Source: Lotus japonicus
Lineage: Eukaryota > Streptophyta > Magnoliopsida > Fabales > Fabaceae
DNA: 64,000 nt
Reading direction: 5' to 3'
Assembly: GCF_012489685.1 (NCBI RefSeq)
Contig: NC_080041.1
Location: 32,229,780-32,293,779, forward strand
This document shows, piece by piece, positions 1-10,158 of the stretch (within the stretch, counting starts at the first letter, position 1; every line of letters begins with the position of its first letter). Under the pieces are notes generated by a model. The model ran no database searches, was not told the origin of the DNA, and worked only from the letters and a program-made list of their open reading frames with translations. Both the position numbers and the translations under genes were made by a program.

Positions 1-900
1 CGAGGAGCTCACACTAACACTCAATCCTACATGCTAGCATGATCGTCGTCCGAATTCGAAATCCAGAATGACCTAGTCTACATACACCATCCGTCCTCCT
101 CTCGCAACCGCGATACGCTCCAGTTCCTGCATCTCAACCCTAGTTCCTCCCGAAGGATGAACCATCATGAATCAGCCCGCCAAAGACATCTGACAAAGGG
201 CGTTTGTTCGCCAAAGCACACACAGAAGACGCGAGGGTCAACTCCAAAGAATTATATAAATAATACCACCAATAGATACCATTAAAAGATTAGCCACTTA
301 GGCTTATAACTAGGGATAACATCCTAGGGTTGCATTATTCCACAAAGAATATAACGACAGTAAAACACAGTTAACATGCATCAAGTAGAACTAACAAGTA
401 TCAAACACACTCATCAACTAAGTCAGTATGCATGTCGCATGAAATGATATGCAGGTTAACCCAGTCAACCAATATGCAATCCGGAACGGATGGACATCAA
501 ACGGATCAGCCCTAACACCAGCCACGGTGGGACCATTTCGGCCCGCGTGCCTCTTACACCACACAAAGGTAGTCAGATCAGCAGTAAACCCGTAGGTCTG
601 CCATTTCGGTCTGCTACTAAGAGTCACCTAGCAGCGCTCTTACGCGGAAATCCTGGTCTTATAACCAATTTTGGAATCCACCGTGGTCCGGTATCTCGCC
701 GTGTTTAAACCACTTAATGAGTGCATGCAATGCAGTGATTAGCCAAACAACGTCTCCGACCTCACTCGACACGTCGCCACGTGTTCTAGCTAAATTAATG
801 TCTCTAAAAGCTTACCCTAAGGTAAAGTCGATTCTGCGACAAAATACAATAATCATAAAATGAGTGCAACCACTCACGATGATTCTTCGGGTCATCAATG

Positions 901-1152
901 CTCTCACAAAGTCTCACGCTTCAGTAAAGTTTCATGCTCTCACAAGGTCTCACGCCTCAGTGGAGTTCCATGCTTTCCACAAGGTCTCACGCCTCAGTGG
1001 AGTATCCCGCATTCACAAGGTCTCACGCCTCAGTGAAGCTTCATGCTGTTCACGAGGTCTCACGGCTCAGTGAAGATCCATGCTTTCCACAAGGTCTCAC
1101 GCCTCAGTGGAGTATCACGCATTCACAAGGTCTCACGCCTCAGTGAAGCTTC
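901..1152. repeat. Minisatellite inside the Tekay LTR
   Basis: About seven imperfect units of 35-38 bp share the core ggtctcacgcctcagtg, with the variable link ttccatgctttccacaa or tatcacgcattcacaa. The same array lies in the other LTR at 12146-12397, so it was present before the element inserted. The apparent ORFs across it come from the repeat period. Confidence 0.85.
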
Positions 1153-2753
1153 TCGGCTCATCCCTTGGATGGCTAACAAACTGCTCAACGAGCGAAGGAG
1201 TACCAACATACTCAGAACTTACCAAACTCCTCAACACTTGGATCCGACGACACTTCTCGTTTTCCAAAAACTAAGGTTTGCATCCGAAGCTTCCTTTCGA
1301 GTTTATTATCTTTATTTAAAGATTTAGAGGTTGTTTAATGTCTTATGAGTTTTCTTTTCAAAATAATATCCTTTTTAGTCTTATCGAAATTCCTATAAGT
1401 TCTCGGGATCTCCAAATCCCCAAATGACTCCAGAGAATGTCTCGATCCATACACATCATAACAAGGCCCGAATCTCATTCGTCCTATCAACTTTCTCAAA
1501 ACTCTCAAATAAAAATCGGCATGACCTGCCCGCTATTCTCACGATTCAGAATTTCAGATTATAGTGCAAAAGCAGAATTAACTTATCATAATCAATCAAC
1601 ATGTCATAGGTCAACATCTTAAGCAATAACCACATAGCACTTAGCATATAAGGCATGCACCACACATCCTAAATTACCCAATTAGCACTTAGCATGTAAC
1701 TCACTCATAAAAAACATTCAGTAGATGCATCATCTACATTGTCAGCCGAAGCCTCAGAAAACATTTTCCAATCACACACAATTCCAGTGCATAAACAGTA
1801 AACAATGTCGAAACATCGACCCTAAGCATTAACTAGAGATTCAGTGAGAAGCCCTCACCTGTAGATTCTTCAGGACGATCTCCTAACACTTGTTCACAAT
1901 CAAAGGCTTGCTCCTCTGGGAATTCCTCAAAATCACCTTTAGAGCAAAACCACAGAAATACTATCAGAATCTATCGAAAACTAAGCTATCGATACTTACT
2001 AAGGTTACTCGAAGTAACCTATACTCTAAGGTACGATAATCTAGCGCGAAAAGACAAGTTTTCGGAAAAGGAAATTTTCCCCCTCCTCCTCTATAGGGCT
2101 CGGCCACTTTTCACAATTGTGGGGCTCGATTTTTCTTCGATCAAACTTGGTTCCTATGCTTTCATTAGCCGTAACTAAGGGTATTCTGGACTCGGAAAAA
2201 TTATCGGATCAAAAACTGTCGCAGGGGTATTTTGGTCATGATTTTTAACTTAGGATTTTTCAAAACTGAAATCCCAAAAATAAAATTTTGCAGGGACGTC
2301 ACCAACGACGTTTATGACAACTAATCCTACTAGCACTAAGCTAAGGCGATAGTTTTCAGCCTAAAGGTTGAAGCTTTACACCAAAAACTCCAAAAATGGG
2401 TATTTTAGGCTCAAATTGATTCCGGCGGAATTCCGGCGACATAACGGAAAATCTAACCCGGCAGAAGTGATCTTGGGCGCATAAGAAAGAGGTTTAGAAT
2501 CAGAAATGAAAGATTCAGGATAGTTTTGCAAAAACCCATAAACTATCAGCTCAGAAAACTCTACAGAAAAGCTATGGAAAAAGCGATCAGAGGTAAGGAT
2601 TAGCGACTATACCTCGAAACCTTGAAGCAGCAACTAACGGATCAACGATCAAGCAAGTAATGAAGAAAATTCTTCTTCCTTCTTCCTTGGATGAACTCGC
2701 GGCCTTGAGGAGAGAAAATGGAGGAAAATTTGAGTTTTTCTTCCTTTCTTTGC

Positions 2754-2763
2754 TATATATAAA
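2754..2763 (-). promoter_or_regulatory. Probable TATA box of the Tekay LTR
   Basis: On the minus strand the sequence reads TTTATATATA, about 705 bp into the LTR from its 5' end (3468). This suits a U3 promoter. The same motif is at 13999-14008 in the upstream (5') LTR, which would drive the element. Confidence 0.5.
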
Positions 2764-3468
2764 GGTTGGAAATTCGCGGGAAAATGAAAGTTTCGCGAAT
2801 CTGATTTTTCCGGCGTCATTCTCCGTGAATTAATAGATATGTTTTGGCGAAAGAATTCCAAAACTAAAATGAGGTCTCTTTGTATTTTTGGCAACTAAAG
2901 CATAGTCGGTATAAAACTATTTTACCCGATAAGTTGCTTTTTGCATCGGATGTCGGAATAGAAAACTTCCTTCTGAAGAAAGATTGAAATCATCAAGAGA
3001 AATGGGTGTACGCGTGTAGAATATTCATTTGAAGCTCTGGATAGAAAAAGTCTTCATTGTCGAGAAATTCTAGGGTTTTGAAAAACCAGGGTTTCGTTCT
3101 CGGCAAACTTCCGACGATTGGAATCGGACGTTCGTAGATCCTAGAGTTTCGCCTCGAAACGATTGTGATATATGGAAAAAGAGAAGTTCTAACATTTCTC
3201 TGAATATTTTTGGAATTAACTTCCGTCGTGCCTAAAAGTGAAAATTAGCTATATACTAGGGTTTCTGACCTAGGTTTAAGCGTAAAACGATCGTACTATA
3301 ACTTTTATCGATCATGATGTAATCCTTTGACTTTTCCTGAACTTTCTCCTTCATAAATTTATTTCATTTGGTAAACTCTAGTTCAGGTTTCCCTTCACAA
3401 TACATCAACCCTAATCGTAAATGGAAATCTCTTCCACTGATCCTAAGCTTAAAATCTTGGGTCTTACA

Positions 3469-3490
3469 TTACTACCCTCCAAAAAGGAAG
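3469..3490 (-). other. Polypurine tract region of the Tekay-type element
   Basis: Read on the minus strand, a run ending TTTTTGGAGGGTAGTAA directly abuts the TGTAAGAC start of the 3' LTR. Just upstream is the TTTCGAGGACGAAAC motif often seen at the 3' end of chromovirus internal regions. This fixes the element's orientation and the inner LTR boundary. Confidence 0.7.
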
Positions 3491-4591
3491 TTTCGTCCTC
3501 GAAACTTAAGGGTCAGTAATAGTTCTGGATATTATTCCTTGATCTTTTCCTCTAACTCTCACATAACACCGTCCGTGTCTTTATTCCAAATAATTTTCAC
3601 TAAAACACTCTGCTTTCTCTTCGATTGTTTCACTCTTCTAGCCCCAATGCTGGTTCGACGGCGTCTCAACAGACATAACATCTTTCAACTTGCCGAGGTT
3701 TAACTACAATCGTCAATGATGACACCACTAAAACTCTTACTCAAATATGATCTTCAGCTTCCGAAGTCGATCTTTACCCTAAGATTCTCATTCCACTTAG
3801 CAAAATTCACTTGCTAATCTCTAGCTTGTATCACCGAAATCCATAACAAGTTTCATTCACTCTTAGACTTTAAGCAACTTGTCCAGATATGACAACCTCA
3901 AGTGTTCATCTTAATACTAACACTCCCCTTTTCTGTAACTTGATCACCATCTCGTCCATCAACTTCTTAATCTCTCAATCAAATTCTGACCAACTTTGAG
4001 TCCTAGAAACTTAAGACAACAATTCATAGACCTAAAACCTAAACCTTTACCAAGTTTCGACCTCTAATGTCGGTTAATTCTTCAATACCTCTTAAATGAA
4101 TATCCACTTCTTCAATCTATAACTCCTTCGCAAGAAAACTAATACTTAATGCGAACTTTTCCTCCCAACTCGACTAATCCTGGATCCAATCAAGTTAATC
4201 TTACCAATCCTTCTATCAAAGTCCATAGCCAGCTCTGATTCCGAATATCACCCCCTCAATATTAAGTTGATCAAGCCTAATCTATCGAAGGTGAAATTTA
4301 GAAAAACCCACTGGAACAGTCAATGAGTTCCTATCATCCAGTAGTCACAATATCCTGATGTTAAATCCTTAAATGATTCCGCTACGGAACTACACACCCT
4401 CAACATAACACGTATACTACCCATAAGGAATCTCTCTAAGATTCAATCTTCAGCTTCTAACTTCTTGTTAAACGCATTGGTGCAAAACTACTTTCTAGGT
4501 TTACCGTGTTATTCTAAACCTCGTGTAATTTCTATAGCTAAAATACGAGCTACGGTCAAATAAGGTGTTAATAGGCGTAATAACTATAAGG
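3491..4591 (-). other. Non-coding internal remnant where pol should be
   Basis: About 1.1 kb separates the end of gag from the polypurine tract. A complete Tekay element would have roughly 3.5-4 kb of pol here. No protease DSG, RT YxDD or integrase motif is readable in any frame. The sequence is probably the native 3' untranslated region plus a deletion junction next to gag. Confidence 0.6.
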
Positions 4592-5785
4592 TCAAAGCTT
4601 AGACAGTATAAATAAGTTAGGTGTGTTTGCACACGCTACGAGAGTAATGGAATATATTATACTGAAATGAGAAGAAATGGTTAGAAGGTTACCATCGTTC
4701 TTGCGCTCTCCTCTGACAAACCCCTCAGCTCTCTCACCGTCCATGGTGTAAACTCTTGCTTTAGCAGCAGGACGCTTTCCACGAGCAGTGTTCACGGTTG
4801 GCTCCGTCTTGGATGCTCTGCACTGACCAGCATTATGCCCCATTTTGTTACAATTAAAGCACTTGGGCCTCTTGTCGGGACAAGCATTAGCATAATGCCC
4901 CGGCTCCTCACATCTGAAACAGGTCATCTCCTTCTTCAAAGTCTGATCTCCGGAACCTCCAGCAGTACCCGTCATGGGTCTGTAAGATCCTGAAGTAAAT
5001 CCTGTTCCAGCAGGACGCTGATACGGCCCCCTGCTCTGAAATTTCTCTCTGCTCTGAAAATTTTGAGAGCCCGACCTCATCGGCCCTCCTGTCCCAGCCC
5101 GGTTTAATCTCCGGTTCTTCATCAGCTCTACTTCCGTGGCTTTCTCGACCAACGATTGGAATCGCATGATTCCCAGTGGTCTCACTGAGTCCTCAATATC
5201 AGGCCTCAGTCCATTAACAAAACGCTTGCACATATAGCGCTCATTCACGTGATCATGAAAGAATTGGAAATGCTTCGCCAAGGATTCCAGCTTCGAAGCA
5301 AATTCCGGCACTGACATACCTCCCTGACGGAGTGTCAGAAATTGTGACTCCCGCTCATCCCGAGCACTTGTTGGAAAATACTTTTCCAAGAATGCGGTCC
5401 GGAATGAGTTCCAGCTAATCTCCTCGTGATTGTCTTCCATAATTCCTCTGGTGCCCTTCCACCAGTACTCAGCATCCCCGAGTAGCAGATAAGTCGCCAT
5501 GCCCACTTTGGCACCCTCAGCAGTTTGTAGTACGCCGAATATCTTCTCGATTTCCTGAATCCAGAGATCCGCTTTGTCTGGGTCAGTACCACCAGAGAAC
5601 TTTGGTGGGTTTTGCCTCCTGAAGTCATTGAGGCCTTTGTTTTGGTCCAGAGTTACTTCCCTCTGGCGCTGATGCTGTTCACGTGCCTCCTCAGCAGCAC
5701 GCCTCATAGCATTATCGTTCGCTTGTGCCGTCACCGCTTGGGCCATAGTGGCCATCATCTCTGCTAACTGGTTAGTGTTCACCAT
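4592..5785 (-). CDS. Gag (nucleocapsid-capsid) of the Tekay-type gypsy element
   Basis: This is a 397-codon ORF starting at an ATG about 210 nt downstream of the 5' LTR. Residues about 55-210 form a Retrotrans_gag-type capsid domain (PPKFSGGTDPDKADLWIQEI at the start). Residues about 225-280 are Gly/Arg/Ser-rich. Two CCHC zinc knuckles follow at about 286-300 (CFRCEEPGHYANAC) and 307-320 (CFNCNKMGHNAGQC), which bind the genomic RNA. The last 40 or so residues do not look like gag or protease, so the reading frame probably runs into a deletion junction where pol was lost. The ORF is open, so the copy could still make capsid protein. Confidence 0.85.
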   Translation of the reverse strand: MVNTNQLAEMMATMAQAVTAQANDNAMRRAAEEAREQHQRQREVTLDQNKGLNDFRRQNPPKFSGGTDPDKADLWIQEIEKIFGVLQTAEGAKVGMATYLLLGDAEYWWKGTRGIMEDNHEEISWNSFRTAFLEKYFPTSARDERESQFLTLRQGGMSVPEFASKLESLAKHFQFFHDHVNERYMCKRFVNGLRPDIEDSVRPLGIMRFQSLVEKATEVELMKNRRLNRAGTGGPMRSGSQNFQSREKFQSRGPYQRPAGTGFTSGSYRPMTGTAGGSGDQTLKKEMTCFRCEEPGHYANACPDKRPKCFNCNKMGHNAGQCRASKTEPTVNTARGKRPAAKARVYTMDGERAEGFVRGERKNDGNLLTISSHFSIIYSITLVACANTPNLFILSKL

Positions 5786-5979
5786 GTTCTGTTAAGTTAG
5801 ACAAACAGTTAGTACTCATCATAAGATAGCATCTGGCATCACTATACAATATGAGTAAGCAATAACTTCAATCAATTTTTAAGCGAAAAATCGCTTGCAG
5901 ACAATCAATTTTCACTCTTTGCAGAGTCACACAACCTAGCACAGAAGACCTATTCCCCAACAACTCCCGAAAGACTCGA

Positions 5980-5994
5980 CAAGCTCTGATACCA
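5980..5994 (-). other. Primer-binding site, initiator tRNA-Met type
   Basis: The minus strand reads TGGTATCAGAGCTTG three bases inside the 5' LTR. This is the usual complement of the plant initiator-Met tRNA 3' end. It marks the start of minus-strand DNA synthesis and identifies 5998-14713 as the 5' LTR. Confidence 0.85.
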
Positions 5995-6546
5995 CAGTGT
6001 AACACCCCGATTTCGGTGGCGTCACTTTAGTAACCAAAATAAACTTAATGCGGAAAAACGTGAATATTTTTTTTTTGATAATAACTAAGACAAGACTGAA
6101 TTAAATAAAACCCAAATGCTAAAAGGTAATAAAACTAATATACAATATATAAACAGCCCCCGCTGTAAGTAACAACCTCGTCACGAGTAACCTCCAGTGA
6201 CGGAAAGAAAACTGTAACGCCCGTAGGCAATAAGTACAAACCAAATAAAAAGGTAAAGTGTCCGCAACACCATCCCTCAAAACTGAGAATAAGTCAGCCC
6301 AGATGGCCTAAAACAAGACCTCCTAAGTCCAACCAACTCCCTGTGATTCCCGTAAAGAAACCACACAAAAAGCTATAGGTGGGAAACTACCCTGTTCCCA
6401 AAGGAACAAATGATGTTCAGAGCTAGGACTCTACTCCTACACTAATCCCATCTCGAGGAGCTCACACTAACACTCAATCCTACATGCTAGCATGATCGTC
6501 GTCCGAATTCGAAATCCAGAACGACCTAGTCTACATACACCATCCG

Positions 6547-6551
6547 TCCTC
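6547..6551. repeat. Target site duplication of SIRE-A, left copy
   Basis: TCCTC lies directly before the LTR start TGTAAGATC. The right copy is 11339-11343. The paralogous empty site at 94-98 in the other Tekay LTR holds a single TCCTC, which proves the duplication. Confidence 0.95.
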
Positions 6552-6711
6552 TGTAAGATCAAGATCTGGTCATGTGGTACAACTCTATGTTTTGATGATA
6601 ACAAGTATTTATTTGTGGATGAACAACTATGATACTCTAATGTTTGTCTTGAGTGTTTTGACAAACAGGTTCTGATTCTGACACCAGAAGATATATTCGT
6701 CAGAAGATCTG

Positions 6712-6905
6712 AGGATCAGAGGATCAGAAGGATCAGAGGATCTGAAGATCAGAGGATCAGAAGATCAGAGGATCTGAAGATCAGAGGATCAGAAGATCTG
6801 AGGATCAGAAGATCTGAAGACCAGAAGCTCTGAGGGACCAGAGGCTCTGAAGGTTCAGAAGCTCTGAAGGTCCAGAAGCAGAAGTTACGAAGGTCAGAGG
6901 ATCCA
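6712..6905. repeat. Short-period repeat block in the SIRE-A LTR
   Basis: There are many degenerate direct and inverted copies of GAGGATCAGAAGATC and GAGGATCTGAAGATC, passing into AGAAGCTCTGAAGG units. The block lies about 230-420 bp upstream of the TATA box. Sirevirus LTRs are known to carry conserved repeated motifs in this area. A second copy is at 10319-10512. Confidence 0.75.
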
Positions 6906-7133
6906 AGCTTCCCTCTGACTCTGATCACCAAGCTTCACAAGTTCCAACACGAAGCATAACTCTGATCAGAAGTCATTGGTTAAAGGCAAATGTCTCTATC
7001 AAGAAGTACAAGAGCAGTGTACTATTCTGAAAAACCTACCTACCAAGGTTCAGCCACAGCAGGTTCTGGAAGTTCCAGAAATGCCCTCCAACGGTCATAT
7101 TCTCTCAACAGAAATATCCTTTGCACCTTGGAC

Positions 7134-7140
7134 TATAAAA
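7134..7140 (+). promoter_or_regulatory. TATA box of the SIRE-A 5' LTR
   Basis: TATAAAA in the context gactataaaaggctg lies 582 bp into the LTR and leaves a plausible R-U5 of about 570 bp. The 3' LTR copy is 10741-10747, and the related lone LTR has TATAAATA at 38507. Confidence 0.7.
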
Positions 7141-7733
7141 GGCTGAAGAAAAAGAAGAAAACTAAGAGAGAAAAACCAAGAGCTGCAATACAAGAAAAGA
7201 TTCAAGCCTCTACTTTCTTCATCTGTTCTTATTTAGTTTACACTCAGCTTATTTAGAAGCAAACCTTTGTAAACACCAACCTCAAACAGTTGTTTGATTT
7301 TCCTTAAGGGACCGGGTAGGTCAGTATCCTTAAGAAGACTAAGAGAGTGAATCTTAGTGGTGATTCCTTTAGGAGATCAAGGTTGATCGGATCCTAGAGA
7401 AGACTAAGAGAGTGAATCTTAGTGAGAGCTAAGTCAGTGTATTGTTAGTCACTTGTAGGTTTCAAGTGCAGTTGTAACAATTATCTGATTAGTGGATTGC
7501 CTTCATTCTAAGAAGGAAGAAATCACCTTAACGGGTGGACTGGATTAGCTTGAGGGATTTATCAAGTGAACCAGGATAAAATACTTGTGTGCTTCTCTCT
7601 TCTCTCTATCTTTATCCGCTGCACCATCTATCGTAGAGAAACCGAAAAGATTTACTTTAAATCTTAAGGGGAAAGTTTTTATATTCAAAACGCTATTCAA
7701 CCCCCCCTTCTAGTCGTTTTTCACACCTTCAAT

Positions 7734-7745
7734 TGGTATCAGAGC
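7734..7745 (+). other. SIRE-A primer-binding site (tRNA-Met)
   Basis: TGGTATCAGAGC begins two bases after the 5' LTR. It is the standard initiator-Met primer site of plant copia and many gypsy elements. Confidence 0.9.
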
Positions 7746-7805
7746 GCAAGTTCTGATTACCACACTTAACAGTGTTCAGTAGATCCGGGCCAGTGTGAAA
7801 AACTC

Positions 7806-9497
7806 ATGGATTCCACCACTACTACAAGCAAATATCAATACAGTGCAAGACCACCTATCTTTGATGGTCAGAGATTTGATTTCTGGAAAGACAGAATCAA
7901 AAGCTTCTTTCTTGGCTTTGATCCTGATCTTTGGGATTTTGTTGTTGATGGCTACACCCCTCCTGTTGATGTACATGGTGTAAAGATCCCAAGGAAGAAG
8001 ATGAGTGAAGATCAAAAGAAGGAGTTCAGAGATCATCACCGATCAAGAGCTATTCTGCAAAGTGCCATTTCATATGAAGAATATGAGAAAATTACTGATC
8101 GTGATTCCGCCAAGGGCATCTTTGAATCCTTGAAGATGTCTCATGAAGGAAACAAGAAAGTGAAAGAATCAAAGACACTGTCTTTGATCCAGAAATATGA
8201 ATCCTTCCAAATGGAACCTGACGAATCCATTGAGGATATGTTTTCCAGATTCCAGTTGATTATTGCTGGAATAAGACCCCTCAACAATAGCTACACCACT
8301 GCGGATCATGTCATGAGGATCCTTAGAGGTCTTCCTGAAAGCTGGATGCCTTTGATAACTTCCTTGGAGCTAACTAGAGATGTTGAGCAGATGAGTTTGG
8401 AAGAACTCATAAGCATACTGAAGTGTCATGAACTAAAGCGTGCTGAACATCAGGATCAGAAGAAGAAGTCTATAGCCTTGAAATCCAAATCTGAAAAGGC
8501 TAAGGCTCTCCAAGCAGAAGCAGAAGAATCCGAAGAAGCCTCTGAAGATTCTGATGAAGATGAGCTGACTCTGATATCCAGAAAGCTCAACTGCATCTGG
8601 AAGCACAGGCAGAGCAAATTCAAAGGCTCATCAAAGGACAAAAAGTCAAAGAAGCACTTCAAGACCAAGAAGAGTCTGATGGTGACTTTTGATGAATCAG
8701 AGTCAGAGGATGTTAACTCTGATGGTGAAGTCCAAGGACTCATGGCCATTGTCAAAGACAAAGGAGCAGAGTCAAAGGAAGCTGTTGACTCTGACTCAGA
8801 ATCAGAAGGAGATCCAGACTCTGACGATGAAAATGAGGTATTTGATTCTTTCTCAACTTCTGAACTTAAAGATGCTTTGTCTGAAATTATGGATAAATAT
8901 AACTCTCTCTTGACTAAGCATAAAAGGTTGAAAAAGAATTTCTCTACTGCCTCTGAAACTTCTGTTGAACATGAGAAAATTATTTATGATTTGAAAAATG
9001 ATAATCATGCTTTGATCAATTCTAACTCTGTGCTTAAGAACCAGATTGCTAAGTTAGAAGAAATTGTTGCATGTGATGCCTCTGATTGTAGAAATGAATC
9101 TAAGTATGAAAAGTCTTTTCAAAGATTCCTGGCTAAAAGCGTAGACAGAAGCTTAATGGCTTCAATGATCTATGGCGTAAGCAGAAATGGAATATATGGC
9201 ATTTTCTATTCTAAACCTTCTGAAGTTGCTGCATCATCTCTTAAGAAAGGAACTTTCTCTATGTCAAAATATCATGCTCAAATTCCTTTACATTATCCTG
9301 TTGAAAGACCCAAAGTTGTCAGAACTTCTGGGCTAACTAACAAGAAAGGACCCAGAAAGTGGGTACCTAGGGATAAGATTATATATGTTGCAGATATCTT
9401 CAATAGGTCCATCGAAACTCCAACCATGGAACCTGGACAGTGGATGCAGGCAACACATGACGGGAGAAAGGCATATGTCCCAAGATCCAAAACTTGA
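7806..9497 (+). CDS. Gag of SIRE-A (Sirevirus type, zinc knuckle missing)
   Basis: This ATG-started ORF has 563 codons. Residues about 10-60 are the N-terminal gag segment (PPIFDGQRFDFWKDRI). Residues about 75-205 fit the UBN2-type capsid domain. Residues 235-350 are acidic and serine-rich, and about 355-420 form a coiled coil. The expected CCHC knuckle between the capsid and acidic regions is absent. The gag frame runs past the protease active-site codons: shifting +1 at about 9428 reads NLDSGC.QHMTG, the copia protease signature. The stop at 9497 therefore lies about 70 nt inside the protease. SIRE-B has the same arrangement. The product would be a capsid-like protein usable in trans. Confidence 0.88.
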   Translation: MDSTTTTSKYQYSARPPIFDGQRFDFWKDRIKSFFLGFDPDLWDFVVDGYTPPVDVHGVKIPRKKMSEDQKKEFRDHHRSRAILQSAISYEEYEKITDRDSAKGIFESLKMSHEGNKKVKESKTLSLIQKYESFQMEPDESIEDMFSRFQLIIAGIRPLNNSYTTADHVMRILRGLPESWMPLITSLELTRDVEQMSLEELISILKCHELKRAEHQDQKKKSIALKSKSEKAKALQAEAEESEEASEDSDEDELTLISRKLNCIWKHRQSKFKGSSKDKKSKKHFKTKKSLMVTFDESESEDVNSDGEVQGLMAIVKDKGAESKEAVDSDSESEGDPDSDDENEVFDSFSTSELKDALSEIMDKYNSLLTKHKRLKKNFSTASETSVEHEKIIYDLKNDNHALINSNSVLKNQIAKLEEIVACDASDCRNESKYEKSFQRFLAKSVDRSLMASMIYGVSRNGIYGIFYSKPSEVAASSLKKGTFSMSKYHAQIPLHYPVERPKVVRTSGLTNKKGPRKWVPRDKIIYVADIFNRSIETPTMEPGQWMQATHDGRKAYVPRSKT

Positions 9498-10158
9498 ACC
9501 TGAAGGTGAAGTTAATCTTGGAGGCATCAGTAGAGTAAGATTTGGTCAAGTCAAAGCTAGCTGAAAAAGCTTGCAGAGATGAGCATGACCGTTTCAGAAA
9601 GAAACAAAGACTCAGAACTTGTCGAACCAGAAGCAACAACATCAGAAGATGCTACTACAACTTCTGACTTGCGTCATCAGAAGAAGAGTAGGTTCCTAGC
9701 TTCTCATTCTGAAGTATCTAAAGATGAAATTCTGTCCAGAACGGAGATGTCACCAGAACCACACTTCTGCTCTCATCAGAAGATATGCTAATCAGAAGCC
9801 AAGTATCCCTTGGTATTCCTTCTGAGGGGGAGTATTTCGTCTTATGCTCTTACTATTTTTTTTCCACCTTCATTCTTTTTGCTTATGACAAAAAGGGGGA
9901 GAACTTATAGTATCTTGACAACTCCTATATTATTTAGCTCAGAATCTAGATATTACTAACGTTGATATTAAGTACTAGATTCAGGGGGAGCTTAGCTCAG
10001 AATCAAGCACGAGTCTTGGATTCAGAAGGAGCAAGATAAACTATACACATCAGGATAAGTTTTAACTCTGATACCTTATACTCTGAGTGTATTCAGTTTA
10101 ATTGTTTAGAGTTGTTCATCAAAATACATAGTTTTGTCATCATCAAAAAGGGGGAGAT
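9498..10158 (+). other. SIRE-A pol remnants and 3' untranslated region
   Basis: The stretch 9579-9791 (about 70 codons) resembles the linker between integrase and RT in SIRE-B (EPEATTSEDATTTSD against APEAEASEAAPTTSD). Deletions therefore removed the integrase core on one side and RT-RNase H on the other. After it come two decoy purine tracts (tgagggggagt near 9822 and aaaaagggggaga near 9890), typical of Sireviruses, and the true one at 10145-10157. Confidence 0.75.
10145..10157 (+). other. SIRE-A polypurine tract
   Basis: AAAAAGGGGGAGA ends one base before the TGTAAGATC start of the 3' LTR. SIRE-B has the same purine tract in the same place at 28955-28975 on the minus strand. Confidence 0.85.

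Larger units (their letters stand above)
1..3468 (-). repeat. 3' LTR of the Tekay-type element (partial)
   Basis: Positions 1-93 match 6454-6546 and 94-3468 match 11339-14713 at a constant offset of 11,245, so the two LTRs align without gaps. The LTR ends at 3468 with ..gtcttaca, read on the minus strand as a TGTAAGAC start. Position 94-98 (tcctc) is the uninterrupted version of the site where SIRE-A entered the other LTR. Short ORFs in this stretch are not conserved genes. Confidence 0.9.
6552..7731 (+). repeat. SIRE-A 5' LTR
   Basis: It runs from TGTAAGATC to CACCTTCA, 1180 bp, and matches 10159-11338 at a constant offset of 3607. It includes a GATC/CAGA-rich repeat block, a TATA box at 7134 and a C7 run near the end. 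Short ORFs in it occur identically in both LTRs and are not genes. Confidence 0.93.

Noticed and set aside
901..1152. CRISPR-like array
   Set aside because: Spacers are not unique, the units are continuous tandem repeats, and this is a plant LTR.
418..1327. Small ORFs repeated at 418-1327 and 11663-12572
   Set aside because: They are the two copies of Tekay LTR sequence. The ORFs overlap a minisatellite and show no domain.
8456..8761. 101-codon minus-strand ORF within SIRE-A gag
   Set aside because: Shadow of the acidic serine-rich part of gag.
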